From Gerris lacustris (lineage: Eukaryota; Arthropoda; Insecta; Hemiptera; Gerridae), in assembly GCA_951217055.1 (NCBI GenBank), contig OX578280.1, positions 13,121,394-13,185,393 on the forward strand: DNA of 64,000 bases, in the 5' to 3' direction. Position 1 is the stretch's first letter, and each line of letters opens with the position of its first letter. Under the pieces are notes generated by a model. That model worked only from the letters and a program-made list of their open reading frames with translations. It did no database searches and was not told the DNA's origin. The position numbers and the translations under genes were made by a program. Of the stretch, positions 19,690-32,350 are shown one piece after another.

Positions 19690-20855
19690 CTGAACTCACA
19701 CCTATCGAACCACCACAAAATTACCCTCGAATTTCCTTGTTTGGGTCACAAAGAAGAGAATATCTTGCCACTTTAGTGTGACAAGTTCTTCTTCCTTGAT
19801 TTCACCTGCTCCTAATAAATGAAAACGTAGTCTACCATATCCTTCACATACTCCCACAAAGTGGTAGGCTGCCTCCTCTTCAAGCCCACACAATGGACAT
19901 GTGGGGTCGTCTTCGATCTTTAATAGTGCCATATGTCTTCTGAGCTGGCAGTGCCCTGTCAAGGCTCCAACCATATTTCGAAGATTGCGTCTACCTAGTC
20001 CCATAAGCCATTTGGTTTTCCTTTTATCTAGATCTGGCAGTAGCATTTTGGTCCACGCCTCGATGGTTGACCACCTGTCTTCTTGACCAATCAATGGCAG
20101 GTTCTGGTCCGCAGAATGGCATGGAAGTTCCTATCTTCGCCACTTCATCTGCTTTCTCATTCCCAGGAATCCCTGTATGCCCTGGGACCCAAAGCAGTGT
20201 GACCTCCTTTCTCTCTGCCAATAGCTCTAATCCCTCTTGGGGCGCAAAGTGCATGAAGTGCTGCCTGACTGTCTGAGCATATGGCTACCTTTTTAGATGT
20301 TGCCTCCATCACCTCTGGTTTCCTCGCTACCTCTAGGATGGCGTAGATTTCCGCTTGAAACACTGTGGTGAAGTGGTGAGTGTACCTAGTGGGAAGCTCT
20401 CTTGGGTGCCGGACATTTCTAAGTACAGTCCAGCCCCTGAAATACCATTATCATTGTTAGAGCCATCAGTGTATGCCACTAGAGTCTCCCTGTCAAAATT
20501 AATTTCCCCTAATTCCCATCTGGCACGTGATGGGATTTTGACCTTGTATTTCCTTTTCAGCGTTAGCTGATATTAAATTCCTTTCATTCGAATCCCTACT
20601 AGTGGGATCTTGGATTCAGCCATCCTTTGTAAAGTGAAGTGCCCCACTGTGGATTCCCCTCCTTGCCACTAACCATTGTCTCTAAGTCTTACTAAAGATG
20701 CAATGGCCTCTCCTTTAATCCATGTATGGAGTGGAGGGAGTCCTACCAATGCCTCTAAGGCCACTGTGGGGGCAGTCCTCATCGCTCCTGTATTACTCCT
20801 GCAGGCCAGCCTTTGAACCTTTCTGAGCCTCTTAGACGAGCTAGACACCATACCA
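19690..20855 (-). pseudogene. Second LINE fragment: RT tail and RNase H, multiply frameshifted
   Basis: Pieces in several frames read in order on the minus strand: KVQRLACRSNTGAMRTAPTV.ALEALVGLPPLHTWI (20.85-20.67 kb, post-RT motif of jockey/R1-like LINEs), FQAEIYAILEVA and CSDSQAALHAL (20.36-20.25), LLWVPGHTGIPGNEKADEVAK (20.2-20.1) and a C-terminal CPLCGLEEEAAYHFVGVC zinc motif (19.87). It is a different LINE from the 42-kb element and is inactive. Confidence 0.85.
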
Positions 20856-21695
20856 AGAACTTAAAATAGAAAGAAATTTAAGATGAAAAAAAAAAAAAAA
20901 ATTAAGAGCATTCATTTCTCAAAATAAAAAATATATTAAACTCGCACTAAAATTTGTAAAAGAAAAAAGAACTTTCCTCAGCCTCAAGAAACCCTCAGAC
21001 TCAAATTATAAAATTTAGAGGTCACTCAAGCCTCTAGAACAACACCCACACACCAAAACCATATTTGCCAATAAAATATATGTTTTGATCTTTACATTAA
21101 TTAAAGTATCAATTAAGCAAAAGTAAAAAGCGCAGACGGTTGAAATTAATCTGGGACTATTTCCTTGCTACTATCGACAAACCATCCATAATTTATAAAA
21201 ATCAGATGAGTACTTTTGAAGATATAGGTGTAAATAAATGTATGTTTGTGGCCATATGAAAGAGAAACAAATGTGCCCAGACGGTTCCAAAAATGTAATT
21301 AAAAAGCTCCTATCTTTACAAAATATAAAAACAATTATAAAAGGCACCAACTATGCCCACTCAAAATATCAGTGTGGCTCCGGTATACACAAAATAATTT
21401 TTGTTACTTATGCCAATAAATAACTTGTTAAAAAATAAATAAATAAATAGTTCTATATTATATATAACTTATAATAGGTATAACGTATTTTGTAATGTCG
21501 TCAGAAAAAATAATCAAATCTAAAACCAGCTACAATATGATTAATTAATTACAGTTGTTAACTACATAAATTAAAAAGTAAAATTTTGAAGGGACTCTTT
21601 CCATGAAGTAATAAAAAAAACGCTTAAAGTCATTACTTCCTAACTATAGATTGAATAACTTTGTAACCGTTAAGAATCCCACAAGCGGAGCATAA

Positions 21696-22112
21696 AGGTG
21701 GGTTCATAGAATGCGTTTTGTATGCGTGTTTGGGCTATATAGATAAAACTATGCATTCATGAAGTCAGGGAGACGTCACTGAGTGTTTTCCCTCACCTCC
21801 ACCCTTTCTTTCTTGTACGCGTGCGCATTGTTCCGTTCAGGTTATAAGCAAAGCCAAATATATTATTAAAATATAATTATAACTATTTGTTTTAAAATGA
21901 AAAACAAGGGTGTATTTAAGATTTATGCAAATGGATGATTTGAAAAATGAAATAAAAAATATAAACAAGATGGAAGAGGACGGGAAGGTTTCATTCAGGT
22001 TAGGTTCAAAGCGAGAAATTCAGTTAGGAGCCAACTTTTATCGCGTTATGTTATGGCAGCCTATAGATTATTCTGAAGCGCGTAAAAAAACGTTAGCTTA
22101 GTGAACCAACCT
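21696..22112. mobile_element. PIF/Harbinger-like MITE, family P5
   Basis: Ends AGGTGGGTTCA and (inverted) AGGTTGGTTCA with TAA on each side (21693-21695, 22113-22115). It is 417 bp and the termini match imperfectly. There is a 63-codon open frame inside that I do not recognise. Confidence 0.55.
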
Positions 22113-22258
22113 TAAGAGATTAATAAAATATAAAGCGGATATACAAAAATACCAAGCCGCTTGACTCTGGTGTATATTAATCAGGGATGAAAAAGACCTC
22201 ACTCCACTAAAGTACCTTTATTGGACGAAACATATTTACTTATGAAATCAGTATAAGA

Positions 22259-23012
22259 TAGGGTTGCCAGGGGTCCCAGTTTTCAAGGATTGTCCCGGTT
22301 TTAGTCATAGAATCCCGGTGTCCCGATGAAACTTTTCAGGACGCCAATATGTCCCGGATTTCAACAAAGACGTCGAAAATAGATCATTTTTAATCTCTTA
22401 AAATTCAAACTACACTTTTACAATACTTTTTTATTTAGTTTCCAGCGCATTTTAAATTTTTAGAATGACGTAACAACAGTGGTAACGTTATTTGTAATGT
22501 AATAACTGTATGGCATATACACGTATATTAAAATGTATGACTTTTTCATTGTTAGCCTGTTTTCACCATGAAGTAAATCATCTTTAAAAAGAAGAGTAAA
22601 TTTGTACACATATAAGAATCGTAAAGAGTGAATTTTAAACATTTTTCAACTTTTAATCCTGAAGCCAAGGTTTTTAGCAAAATTGATAAGGACCAACTTT
22701 TAAGTAAAATTAATTTCCTTTAATTTGTGACCAGTATGAAGTTTATATTGTAAAGAGCTTCCGCGATACAGCTGTTTTTGGGGTGGTTATTTTGAGATAT
22801 TACTTTGAAAGTATTTTTAACAAAGAAATTTAAAAAATGATTGTTAACAAAGAAAATATTTACACACAAACGTTTATAAAGTCAATATTGATTAATTAAA
22901 CAAACAAAACCAAAAATATAAAATGATAAATTAAAAAAGTAATGCCGAAAGCTTGATAAGCACTCCCCGACTAGGTGTCCCATTTTTGTCCATCGGAAAT
23001 CTGGCAAATCTA
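22259..23012. mobile_element. hAT-like MITE, diverged
   Basis: The ends TAGGGTTGCCAG and TAGATTTGCCAG (inverted) are flanked by gtataaga (22251-22258) and gtgtagga (23013-23020), which match at 6 of 8 positions. The interior is non-coding, 754 bp in all. Confidence 0.5.
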
Positions 23013-23092
23013 GTGTAGGAGTTAAGTCAAGAAGTTGAAATTTGAATAATATAGTCGGCTTTGCCCAAATAAAGATAGTTTATTGGAGAGAG

Positions 23093-23416
23093 GTTTTCTT
23101 TATTCCTGATCAAGTGATTCCAATACTCATCCAGAAAAACTTTTGATTACTCTTTTCTCTTTCTTTGTCGCTTAAGCTTTACACCTTATTCGTAGAATTT
23201 TTGTGGGTCTCTCCGAGGCATAGACGTGCCTGAAAACATCATTTTTCGTTCGATAAATTCCAATGTGTACCCTTTGTGATAATTTGCAATGTAGTGTGGA
23301 TCCGTTAAGGGTCATTTTTCGTTTTCTTTATTCCTGATCAAGTGATTCCAATACACATGCAGAAAAACTTTTGATTAATCTTTTCTCTTTCTTTGTCACT
23401 TAAGCATTACACCTTA
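23093..23416. repeat. Direct duplication of about 90 bp
   Basis: TTTCTTTATTCCTGATCAAG and the following CAGAAAAACTTTTGATTA..CTTTTCTCTTTCTTTG occur at 23093-23187 and 23325-23416. Confidence 0.8.
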
Positions 23417-23907
23417 GGTTTTCCCCTCACATTCATATGCTAAATTTCTTTTCTTTACAATCCTAACTTGATCCTGATATCTTAAGAACTCCGTTAAACG
23501 CTTTCCTCCATTCTTATATATTCCTTTATTTTGCATGTAGGTATATTCAACCAGTTTTCTACTTATTCATTTTTCTATGAAAGTCTTTGATTTCACCTCG
23601 ACTTTTCCCAGAAGTTTCATCTTCTTACGTCGATGGTGACGATTAAACACTTAAAAAACAAGTAATTTAATCTTTAGATTCAGCAAATAATGTCATATCA
23701 TAAATACGTGGTTCTTCACATTCCATTAACAGCTAAATTTTTGATCAAAATCAATTCAATTCTTACTTTCAAGCCTTCCAAATGTGACAAAAGCAATTTG
23801 ATCATTTAGAAAAACGATTTTAATTTGTACGAGTACACAAATTCAAAATCAAAGAAATTCACTTTAGACATCAGAGCTATCGTAAAATCACTTTTACAGG
23901 GTCAGTA

Positions 23908-24178
23908 CACCTTCAGTATAACTGCGCAGTTTATCACATGTTAAGGCAAGTCTGAGCGATAAACTGATGCAATTGCATGGTTTTTACACAAGACACTCGC
24001 CTACATTAAAGACTAATGCGACCTTAAACTTTGCAGTTCCCTGTGCAGTTTACACAGTCCCTTTCTTGTCATCTCCTAATTCCAGAAACCTGTTGTGTAT
24101 GTCACGCAAGAGCTGAGGCGATAATTATGTAACCTACACGCCACCAGTTCAGATAACTGCACAGTTGAACTGAAGGTG
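23908..24178. mobile_element. MITE with CACCTTCAGT termini
   Basis: The ends CACCTTCAGTATAACTGCGC and CACCTTCAGTTCAACTGTGC face each other over 271 bp. The CAC/GTG termini recall Transib or Chapaev elements, but no clear target duplication is visible. Confidence 0.5.
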
Positions 24179-24335
24179 ATAAGAGCTCTGAGTTAATAAA
24201 GCTAAAAGGTTTATTAGCGTAGTGTTAGTTTTTGTCCTGCTACTTTTTATATAAAAGTAGATGTATGATCAATTTTAAATTCAGTTTTATCTTAAAAAAT
24301 TGACGATAAAATCAAATAAATATGTATAATAGATT

Positions 24336-24520
24336 TTTAGGGATTTGTAGGTAAAACCAAAAGCAGAATCCCTTATAGTTTCGGGGTCTATCTGCTTGTC
24401 TGTCTGTCATTCTGTACGGTTCCAATAACTTTTGAATAAAATGAGTTAAAAACATGAAACTTTGCAGTATATCGTTTTGACGCGCACACAGGAAAAATAT
24501 AGCCAACTGAAAATTATTAG
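24336..24520 (+). repeat. Family C-like fragment
   Basis: Begins TTTTAGGGATTTGTAGGTAA...AATCCCTTATAG and continues with GTCTGTCTGTC, the same opening plan as family C. Confidence 0.5.
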
Positions 24521-25262
24521 CTGATCAAATTCAAAATGGTGGATACTTCACGTCACGCGAAAAAAATATTATTATAAAATTTTGAGTGGGTGCAAAATGA
24601 AAGGTATTGAAGAGTACGAGTACTCCCACATCTTGAATCGTCATGAACTTCCATCTGACCTTCAGAAAATTCTCTACACCACTTCCGCACATTTTTCGCA
24701 GACCGCAGACATACTCCTTTAATATTTTATGAATGGAAATAAGGGTTTTCATCCATCAAATTGAAGAAACGATTAATTGAGCGGAGTTCACACTGAGTGT
24801 AAACAGGAAGGGAGGTGGTGGTAGCTGGCGTGGAAGCAGCCATCTCTATTGCGCGTCACACGGTGTCCAATCTGGTCAACTAGGGTAGCCAGGGGAAGGG
24901 GAAGAGCCAAACTATGTAGCAGTACAGCCATCTACGGCAAACAAAATTTTCCTCGGGCGCTAGGCGCTTAGAGACCTTACTTTTGGGACACGCCTAAAAA
25001 ATTACAAACATATATAACACTTTGCCATTTTGTCAAAAATTGAAGTATGTATGTAAAGTTGGAAATAAAATTTTATTATTGTTCACCGTAGAATCAAAAT
25101 ATACTATCAAAAATATACACTCCAATTTGAATATTATAATAATATTCAGTCCATATTTTTGTATTTTTGTTTAAACCTGTCATACATCTAAACCATTTTG
25201 GGGGTTTATTATTTTTACAATAAAAAAAACTCTTTAACTCTTTTTACGTGAGACTCACAAAA

Positions 25263-25492
25263 CAATGCCAACAATAAACAACAAACAACAACGCCAACAA
25301 TCAACAGCAAACAACAATGCCAACAATCAACAATACCAACAATCAACAACAAACAACAATGCCAACAATCAACAACAAACAACAACGCCAACAATCAACA
25401 ACAAACAACAATGCCAACAATCATCAACAAACAACAATGCCAACAATCAAAAACAAACAACAATGCCCAAAATCAACAACAAACAACAATAC
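25263..25492 (+). repeat. Minisatellite of about 26 bp (CAACAATCAACAACAAACAA-type)
   Basis: Imperfect head-to-tail copies of caacaatgccaacaatcaac and caacaaacaa run up to the hAT-like insertion and resume at 28206-28240. The Asn/Gln-rich open frames here are by-products of the repeat. Confidence 0.85.
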
Positions 25493-26914
25493 CAGGGGCG
25501 GATACAAGGGGGGGGGTCATGGGGGTCATGACCCCCCCCCCCCCCCCCCCCAAACCCTTTTTTAAAGGTACCAAAATTATATTTTTAAAAAACAAACAAT
25601 ACAAAAGGGCATTAATTTAACTAATAAATAAATATAAATAAAAAACCTAATAACCAAAAAAATATTTAAACCCTTTAACCTACAACAAAATTATAAATCG
25701 GAACAAAATGTTTAAAAAATAAACAAATAAAATAGCTTTAATGTACATATCAAGGCCTATCAAATAATAAACGACACAATATTAAAATTCAAAAAAGAAG
25801 GTCCCAAAAATGGGGTTTTCGATTATATCTCGGAAACGGTGGACTCTAGAAAAATAGGTTACAAATGAAAATTAAAGCTTATTAAATTTCCTATAAAATT
25901 GTATCTATACATATTTGGCGAAATTCCAACGGTTTCCGAGATATACGTAATTGAAAATCGATCATTTTGGAAAAATATAATTTTTACCTCAGGGGGGCTC
26001 TTAAAGATCACTTTTTCTCGTTTTTCTTGAATAACTCGAAAACCGCGGACTCTAGCTAAAAAGAGTTTATTTACCAAATAAAACTACATAAAATTTTCTA
26101 CAAAAAAGGTCTTATTAATATTTTCTCTAAAAGGAATAGTTTACGAGATGCAGGGGATGGAAAAAGCCTTAAATATTAAAAATAGTGTTTTAATGGATAT
26201 AAAATTAATGTTTAATGCTAATTAAAGTGGGTTCAGACCGAATATTTAATTTCTTTACAACATCTAAGAGCAGTAATATACTTTTTTGAGGGATAAATTG
26301 TGTACTAGGTACATTTGAGGAGGGGGGAGGGGGGCAGAGGCGTGAGAGAATGCGGGACCTTCTTGTCCACTAAATGAGTGCTCAAAAGAGGGGTGTAGAG
26401 TGCATGAAATATGTGACGTATTTGACTTAAGTTCTTTGTTAGGAAGTCAATATAATATTTAGTTCCCGCCTCTAGGAGGTTGAGCATGGGGCAGTGTTGC
26501 CACTAATTTAATTTATTTATGATTATTTTAAGACCTTCCATTTTTTTGTAATATTATTATTTATTTTTTATATTTCTACTCCATTCAATTTTATAAATAT
26601 AATCTATTGTAGACTTTGGGCGTGGATTAGCCTGGAGAAATCCTCACAAAATACAATTTTGCTGCTTATTAAAAAATTAAACGTTCATGCCCAAAAGCTC
26701 GATCTCGCAACGTTCTACATTGACCATTCCCCTCTACGCATCAGAATAAGAAATTTAATAAGCTTTAATTTATCTGTAACATATTTTTCTAGAGCCCACT
26801 GTTTCCGAGATATAATTGAAAACCCCAATTTTGGACCTTCTACTAGAATTATCCGTTTTAGGTTTTTTAAGACCTCCTGAGTGGTTTTCAGCATGACCTA
26901 TTATGCATCTGTAT

Positions 26915-27445
26915 GTGTGTTATCATCGTAGCACCTGTTGAAACTTGGCAGAAAAATCAGTCGTTACTTTTAGCTGTGCCGCTCGGAAAGTCAATATTTT
27001 TCGCCATCTTGAACCCAGTTTGCTGAGTCAGCAAACATTTAAAAAATCTTACAAAATCAAAAAGTAGACCGATCGAGTTGAAATTTGGCTCGAATGTACC
27101 TGTACAAATGTATGACACACAGATAAATAAAATTTAGATAAAATAAAATTTAGATATTGGCCGCCATTTTGAAGTTATCGATGTTTGAATTTTGAAACTT
27201 TGACGGTTAATAATACCGAAAGTATAAATACGTTTTTGACTTATAGCGTATCGTTGGAAGCGGTAAAAAATAAGGAACAAAAATGTAACAAAAAACGAAG
27301 AAATACCATTAATTAGTTTAAAAGATATAAGTGAACATAATTATTAATAATTAGTGCGATGCTTTTGATAAACGTCAAAGTTTGTTTACATCTGTCAAAA
27401 TACCGCCAAAATTCAAATGCGACTTTATAGTATATAGACATATTA
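26915..27445 (+). repeat. Repeat family B, within the hAT-like element
   Basis: Matches the inverse of 28965-29460: CCCAGTTTGCTGAGTCAGCA, CGATCGAGTTGAAATTTG, GGTTAATAATACCGAAAG and TTACATCTGTCAAAATACCG all occur in both. Confidence 0.75.
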
Positions 27446-27689
27446 ATTTAGCACGATTTAAAGTGCGCAGACGGTTGAAATTTGGCTGGTGCTGTCTGCA
27501 GGCTACTTTCGACATACCATACAAATTTCATAAAAATCAGATGATTACTTTAACGATATAGCTGTAAATAAATGTATCTGAGCATGTGGAAGATAAACAA
27601 ATAAGCGCAGAAGGTTGAAACTTATATGGGACCAACAATGAGCTAATTATGACCTACTAACTAAATTTCATAAACATCGGACAAGTTGT

Positions 27690-27880
27690 TTTTAAGGTAT
27701 GGTAGTTCGCAAAAATTGAGCGACAGACTGACAGGTAGACAAGGGACCAAAAATGTTCCCAGATGTCTGTAACGGATTTCAGTCTTAGAATTTTTGAAAT
27801 AAGATATATACAATTTTTTCATTCTTCAGAACGATCACATAGCTTCCTTAACCTTCGGTAAGCTCGGAAGCAAAATAATA
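27690..27880 (+). repeat. Family D repeat inside the hAT-like element
   Basis: AACGGATTTCAGTCTTAGA and ACGATCACATAGCTTCC match the other family D copies. Confidence 0.7.
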
Positions 27881-28757
27881 AACATATAAAATATAAATAC
27901 TGTGAAAAATATTTATTTTCAACAAAACCATTTGAAATTTTAAATTTTTGCTTGGAAGTTAACAAATATTTTTCAGTTTTTATACTACAATGTAAGAAAC
28001 TCTTGCTCTTTCAAAACAATATTTATGGACTAAAAATGCATTAAAACGCTATATCACAGGGTATATTTTTAAAAATTTTCCCGGGGGGTGCCCCCGGACC
28101 CCCCGTTTGACTGGGGGGTATTCCATACCCCCCAGACCCCCCGGTACTGTTGTCTTCAACTACTTATGACCCCCCCCCCCAAAAAAATTTCTGTATCCGC
28201 CCCTGAACAATACCAACAATCAACAACAAACAACAATTTAATTAAGCTATATGTTTAAAAGTATTCCTTCTTATATATTGGATAAATTTGTATAATTTGT
28301 CAAAAGTAGCCCACAGATGACCCCCCTCCCCCTATTAATTTAAAAAAAAAATTAGAGTAACCTAACTAGGAATGGAAACAGGCCCAAACAACCACTCTTT
28401 CAATTTCCATATATGACCTATCGTCTAATAATAACAGGTGGCGAGGAAGGTATGTGCACCAGTAATTGACAGACTATTTCGAAATATATTCAAGTTGAGA
28501 AATTCGGCATCTCTATTAGGCTTGACATGATTAAAGTTGAAGTACCCTGACATCTGCTAGCAATCGATCTCCACAGCAATATGGCTGTGACCTTTACAAC
28601 AGATATCCCAAAACAGTTGAAAGCCCTAGTAATTTAACGATTAATAAAATATTAGCTGTTATCAACATTGATTTTCAATTTATTCTAATTCGAGAGGTTA
28701 CTAAAAACTAAACACAACAATATTATCTCCAATTTCATAAATAATTAAAAATAATCG

Positions 28758-28890
28758 GGTACGGGGTACCTCGGAACTTTTCCTCACTTCAGAGGCCACT
28801 AAAGTGGTCTCTCCTGCTGCTTCACAGCAGGAGGAAGCAGCATTGGACGTGGTCATTACTTGGATTCAGAACGGGGTCACCCGTTCTGAA
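28758..28890. other. Cluster of four GC-rich hairpins of unknown origin
   Basis: Perfect or near-perfect stems follow each other: 28758-28770 (5 bp), 28791-28812 (10 bp, one G-U), 28811-28833 (9 bp, CTCCTGCTG/CAGCAGGAG) and 28865-28890 (11 bp, TTCAGAACGGG/CCCGTTCTGAA). The plus strand is also open from about 28755 to 28930 without an ATG (e.g. AALDVVITWIQNGVTRSEL). I do not recognise it. Confidence 0.6.
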
Positions 28891-28964
28891 CTAACTGCTT
28901 TATTATCATTCTTAAAAAAAAGAACCTTATTTTTAATACCTTTAACTTATTTAAGTATTTGAAG

Positions 28965-29460
28965 TTTGGCGGTATTTTGACAGATGTAAACAAACTTTGA
29001 CGTCATCAAAATTATCGCATACTATTAAAATAATTATATTCGCTTATAACTTTTAAACTAATTAATGGAATTTTATCGGGTTTTTTCATATTTGTTCCTT
29101 AATTTTTTCCGGTTCCAACGATATGCTATATGCCAAAAACCTATTTATACTTTCGGTATTATTAACCGTTAAAAGTTTAAAAAATCCAAAGTTGATAACT
29201 TGTGAAAATGGCATCCAATATCAAAACGAAATTTGGTGGGCTTGTTTGTCATACCGAGAGGTACATTCGTGACAAATTTCAACTCGATCAGGACTATTTT
29301 CGATTTATTACGATTTTTTTTTTAAATTTTGCTGACTCAGCAAACTGGGTTTAAGATGGCGGAAAAAGTTGATTTACTACAGGTAAGGACTGATTTTTCT
29401 GCCAAATTTCCACTCTCCAGGTTAAATACCTTGGGCGCTACGATAATAACACACATACAT
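28965..29460 (-). repeat. Repeat family B, outside the hAT-like element
   Basis: Inverse copy of 26915-27445, roughly 80 percent alike by eye. Confidence 0.75.
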
Positions 29461-29996
29461 GAAATAAATATACAATAATATTCAAAGCATTTTATTTATA
29501 TTGTATAACACTAGATTTATGGAAAAAAAAAAAATAAATAAAAGAAAATGTATTTTATCTCCAGCAGGGACAAAAAGTTATGATTTTGAATTAGTTTAGA
29601 GGGACTAAAACAGGTCTTTTCATCCTTCTCAAAAAGTAGGGAGAAAAAGTAAAAGTAGGGCGAAAAAGCAAAGTAGGGCAAAAAAGTAAAGATTGCAACT
29701 TAATTATTTTATAAATAGTAGAAAATGTATGGCTAATGTAATGAAGTTGTCGAAATCAGGTTGGCGGCACTGCGCTTTTTTGACCATGTTTATCTTTGTT
29801 TACAACATTATAACCTGCATCTAAATAACCTTCTATTTGAGTTTAATTCCAATTCTTATTTGTTTTTAATATTGAATCTCTTATATCTGCTATTAAAAGT
29901 GCTAATAATTATTGTTATTTATTAAAATATTAAATAAAAACTGTGCAATGTACGAAAATGTGAATCTTATTTCTACTGGAGATAAAATATTGTATG

Positions 29997-30150
29997 TACC
30001 TCGTGAGTAAAGTGGCATTATTCCCCTCGCGATAATTATCTCCCTCGGCTGCGCCTCGGGAGCTAATTAGAGTTATTAAAAATTCTAATGCCCTCGGCTT
30101 CGCCTTTTTCGCTCAGGGAATAATGGCTTACTTTACTCCCTTGGTGCATA
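29997..30150. repeat. Small MITE-like inverted repeat
   Basis: GAGTAAAGTGGCATTATTCCC faces GGGAATAATGGCTTACTTTACTC across a spacer with CTCGGCTGCGCC/CTCGGCTTCGCC words. TA lies at both edges. Confidence 0.4.
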
Positions 30151-31221
30151 AATAACTATTATGGTTAAAGACACCGAAAACGGATAATTCCGTTGAAATC
30201 TCGAAACAAATTTTTTGATGAAAACAATACTTGTCCTACTATAGGTAGTGAGGAAAAGTAAAAATGTCACCACAATTACAATCAAATTGTGGTGACAATA
30301 TTGTTTTGTTACTCTTTAGTAAACTCTCGAGTCATAATTATGAAGTCGTACCACAAAATCTCAGTCAAAACAACCAATTATCTATTCTAATTCGATTAAT
30401 TTTTAATATTTTAGTTAACTAGATAATGTTTTGGCAAATTTCTGAAGTACTGATATTAAATATCACTTTTTATACCTGCTATAAGTATTCTTAAATACTA
30501 TAGTTATTTATGTAACTAGGCAGCAACATGTAATTTTACTGACGAGTGATTAGATTAGCCTCCGAGCCGAAGGCGAGGACAGGCTATGCCTTTTTGATTG
30601 AGAAAATTTTCCTTTGCAGCCGGGCGATAGAAAAATGAAACTGCTAGAATACCATCTTCATTAACATAACATAGTTAATTTCTATGATATAAAATTAGAT
30701 AATAACATATGTATTATCTAAAAAAAATAAGAAGCTTGGGAATAATAACAATAAGTGAATAGCAAACTGAATCTATAACAATAAAAAACAAAACACACGT
30801 TTATACCACACAAAACTTCTGAATGAATAATGCACGCAATATTTAATTAAATATTTATTTATATGTTTACTAACAAATTACTAAGAGTATTAAAGATATC
30901 TTCTATTGCTTAGAAGAAAAGAAGTAACTAGGATAAATCAAGAAAAGTAGCTAGTCTAATCTAGAATGACTTCAATAATAACAATAATATGGATGTTGGA
31001 TGTTTACATGAAGCTGCAGTGTAGCCAGTGACTCCGCTATTTTTTTAAATTATAGATCTACTATTCATTAAACTTATTTAACAGAATTAACAAATATAAA
31101 CAAATTATTTTATTATTAAAACGTTTATTTATTAAATATTACTTATAGAACTATAATATTATAATGTTATGAATAGAGATAATAGTATAAACTGTTATTG
31201 CCAACATTTTACAATAAATAA

Positions 31222-31225
<4 letters not shown>

Positions 31226-31297
<72 letters not shown>
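31226..31297. repeat. (TA)n microsatellite
   Basis: About 72 bp of TA, directly left of the 31.3-kb inverted-arm element; a second TA tract lies at 31907-31936 to its right. Confidence 0.97.
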
Positions 31298-31304
<7 letters not shown>

Positions 31305-31357
31305 AAACAAACAAAACTCAGGTTTCGGTCACCAAAATCGTCTCTATGTTAAAATCC

Positions 31358-31391
31358 CGACGTTTCGGTTTTTACTTAAAACCTTCTTCAG
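31358..31391 (-). ncRNA. Hammerhead-core-like motif
   Basis: CTGAAGA (fits CUGANGA), a six-pair stem II and GAAAC in order. A proper stem III and cleavage triplet were not identified. Confidence 0.4.
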
Positions 31392-31784
31392 GGGCCTAAA
31401 AAACAAACGAAATACAAAAAACCCATGAAACAAACACTCCTGACTATCAAAACGGAAAAAACTAAGAAGCTGCTACACAATAAATATTAACCCAAGACTT
31501 GAACTCACCGTAAAACATCTAAACAACGACTGAAAAATTCTCACGCGTCACACCTATATATACGGAGAAAAACCACAGCCTCCTTGATAAAAATATACCT
31601 ACTTTTTTTTTTCTTCCCCCCCCCCCCTTTCTTAATAATAATAATAACAGTGTAGGTAATAAACATAAAAGAAAATTCTCCTCCCCCCCCCCCCCCCCCC
31701 GGTACTCCTAAATATTATAGACAAAGGAAAGGGCCAAAGCTAGAAAAGATTGGGTTTTTTGTATTTCGTTTGTTTTTTAGGCTC

Positions 31785-31818
31785 CTGAAGAAGGTTTTAA
31801 GTAAAAACCGAAACGTCG
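31785..31818 (+). ncRNA. Hammerhead-core-like motif, inverted second copy
   Basis: Same core boxes and stem as 31358-31391 on the other strand. Confidence 0.4.
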
Positions 31819-31902
31819 GGATTGTAACATAGAGACGATTTTTGTGACCGAAACCTGAGTTTTGTTTGTTTTCTGTTTATTTTTGCGCTCGAGGATTTAT
31901 TC

Positions 31903-31906
<4 letters not shown>

Positions 31907-31936
<30 letters not shown>
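31907..31936. repeat. (TA)n microsatellite
   Basis: About 30 bp of TA on the right side of the inverted-arm element. Confidence 0.95.
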
Positions 31937-31938
<2 letters not shown>

Positions 31939-32350
31939 TGTTTTTACACATTGAATTAAATGTAACTATAAGATGGAAAAAAGGTTTTTCTTTTTAGAAC
32001 ATTATAAAACGAAAAAACTGCTTAGGGCAAATAAATAAAAGCTTCTAAAAGGAAATGATTTTTGAAATGTCGCAGCGACGGCTTTTAAATATTTTCTCTT
32101 TTAAAGACTTTTAAAACAATATGTCTTTTAAATCATCTAAAACCAACATAATGTAAAACTAAATCGTACAGAGTAAAATAAAAAAACAATTATAAATGTT
32201 CGAGTTCTAAGTTTAGGTAGACCTGTATTATTTAAATCGGGTGACAAATAATACACTGTATAATATTATAATATCAAGGTTTAAAAAAAAAATTAAATAT
32301 TATTTAATTATTGATAATGTTAATAAGTAGGAGTAATATTAAGGATATAA

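Larger units (their letters stand above)
25493..28205. mobile_element. hAT-like DNA transposon, non-autonomous, 2.7 kb
   Basis: The ends are CAGGGGCGGATAC and its complement GTATCCGCCCCTG. Each side carries the same 8-mer AACAATAC (25485-25492 and 28206-28213), the duplication length and CAGGG-type end of hAT elements. Near each end are long C/G runs. No transposase reading frame is left. The interior holds copies of other dispersed repeats. It interrupts a (CAACAAT...)-type minisatellite. Confidence 0.85.
31301..31875. mobile_element. Element with 124-bp inverted arms and hammerhead-like motifs
   Basis: 31301-31424 is the inverse of 31752-31875 with only a few mismatches. Each arm contains CTGAAGA, a stem GGTTTT/AAAACC and GAAAC, at 31358-31391 (minus) and 31785-31818 (plus). 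The spacer has C runs and no coding sequence. (TA)n tracts lie on both sides. Confidence 0.7.
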
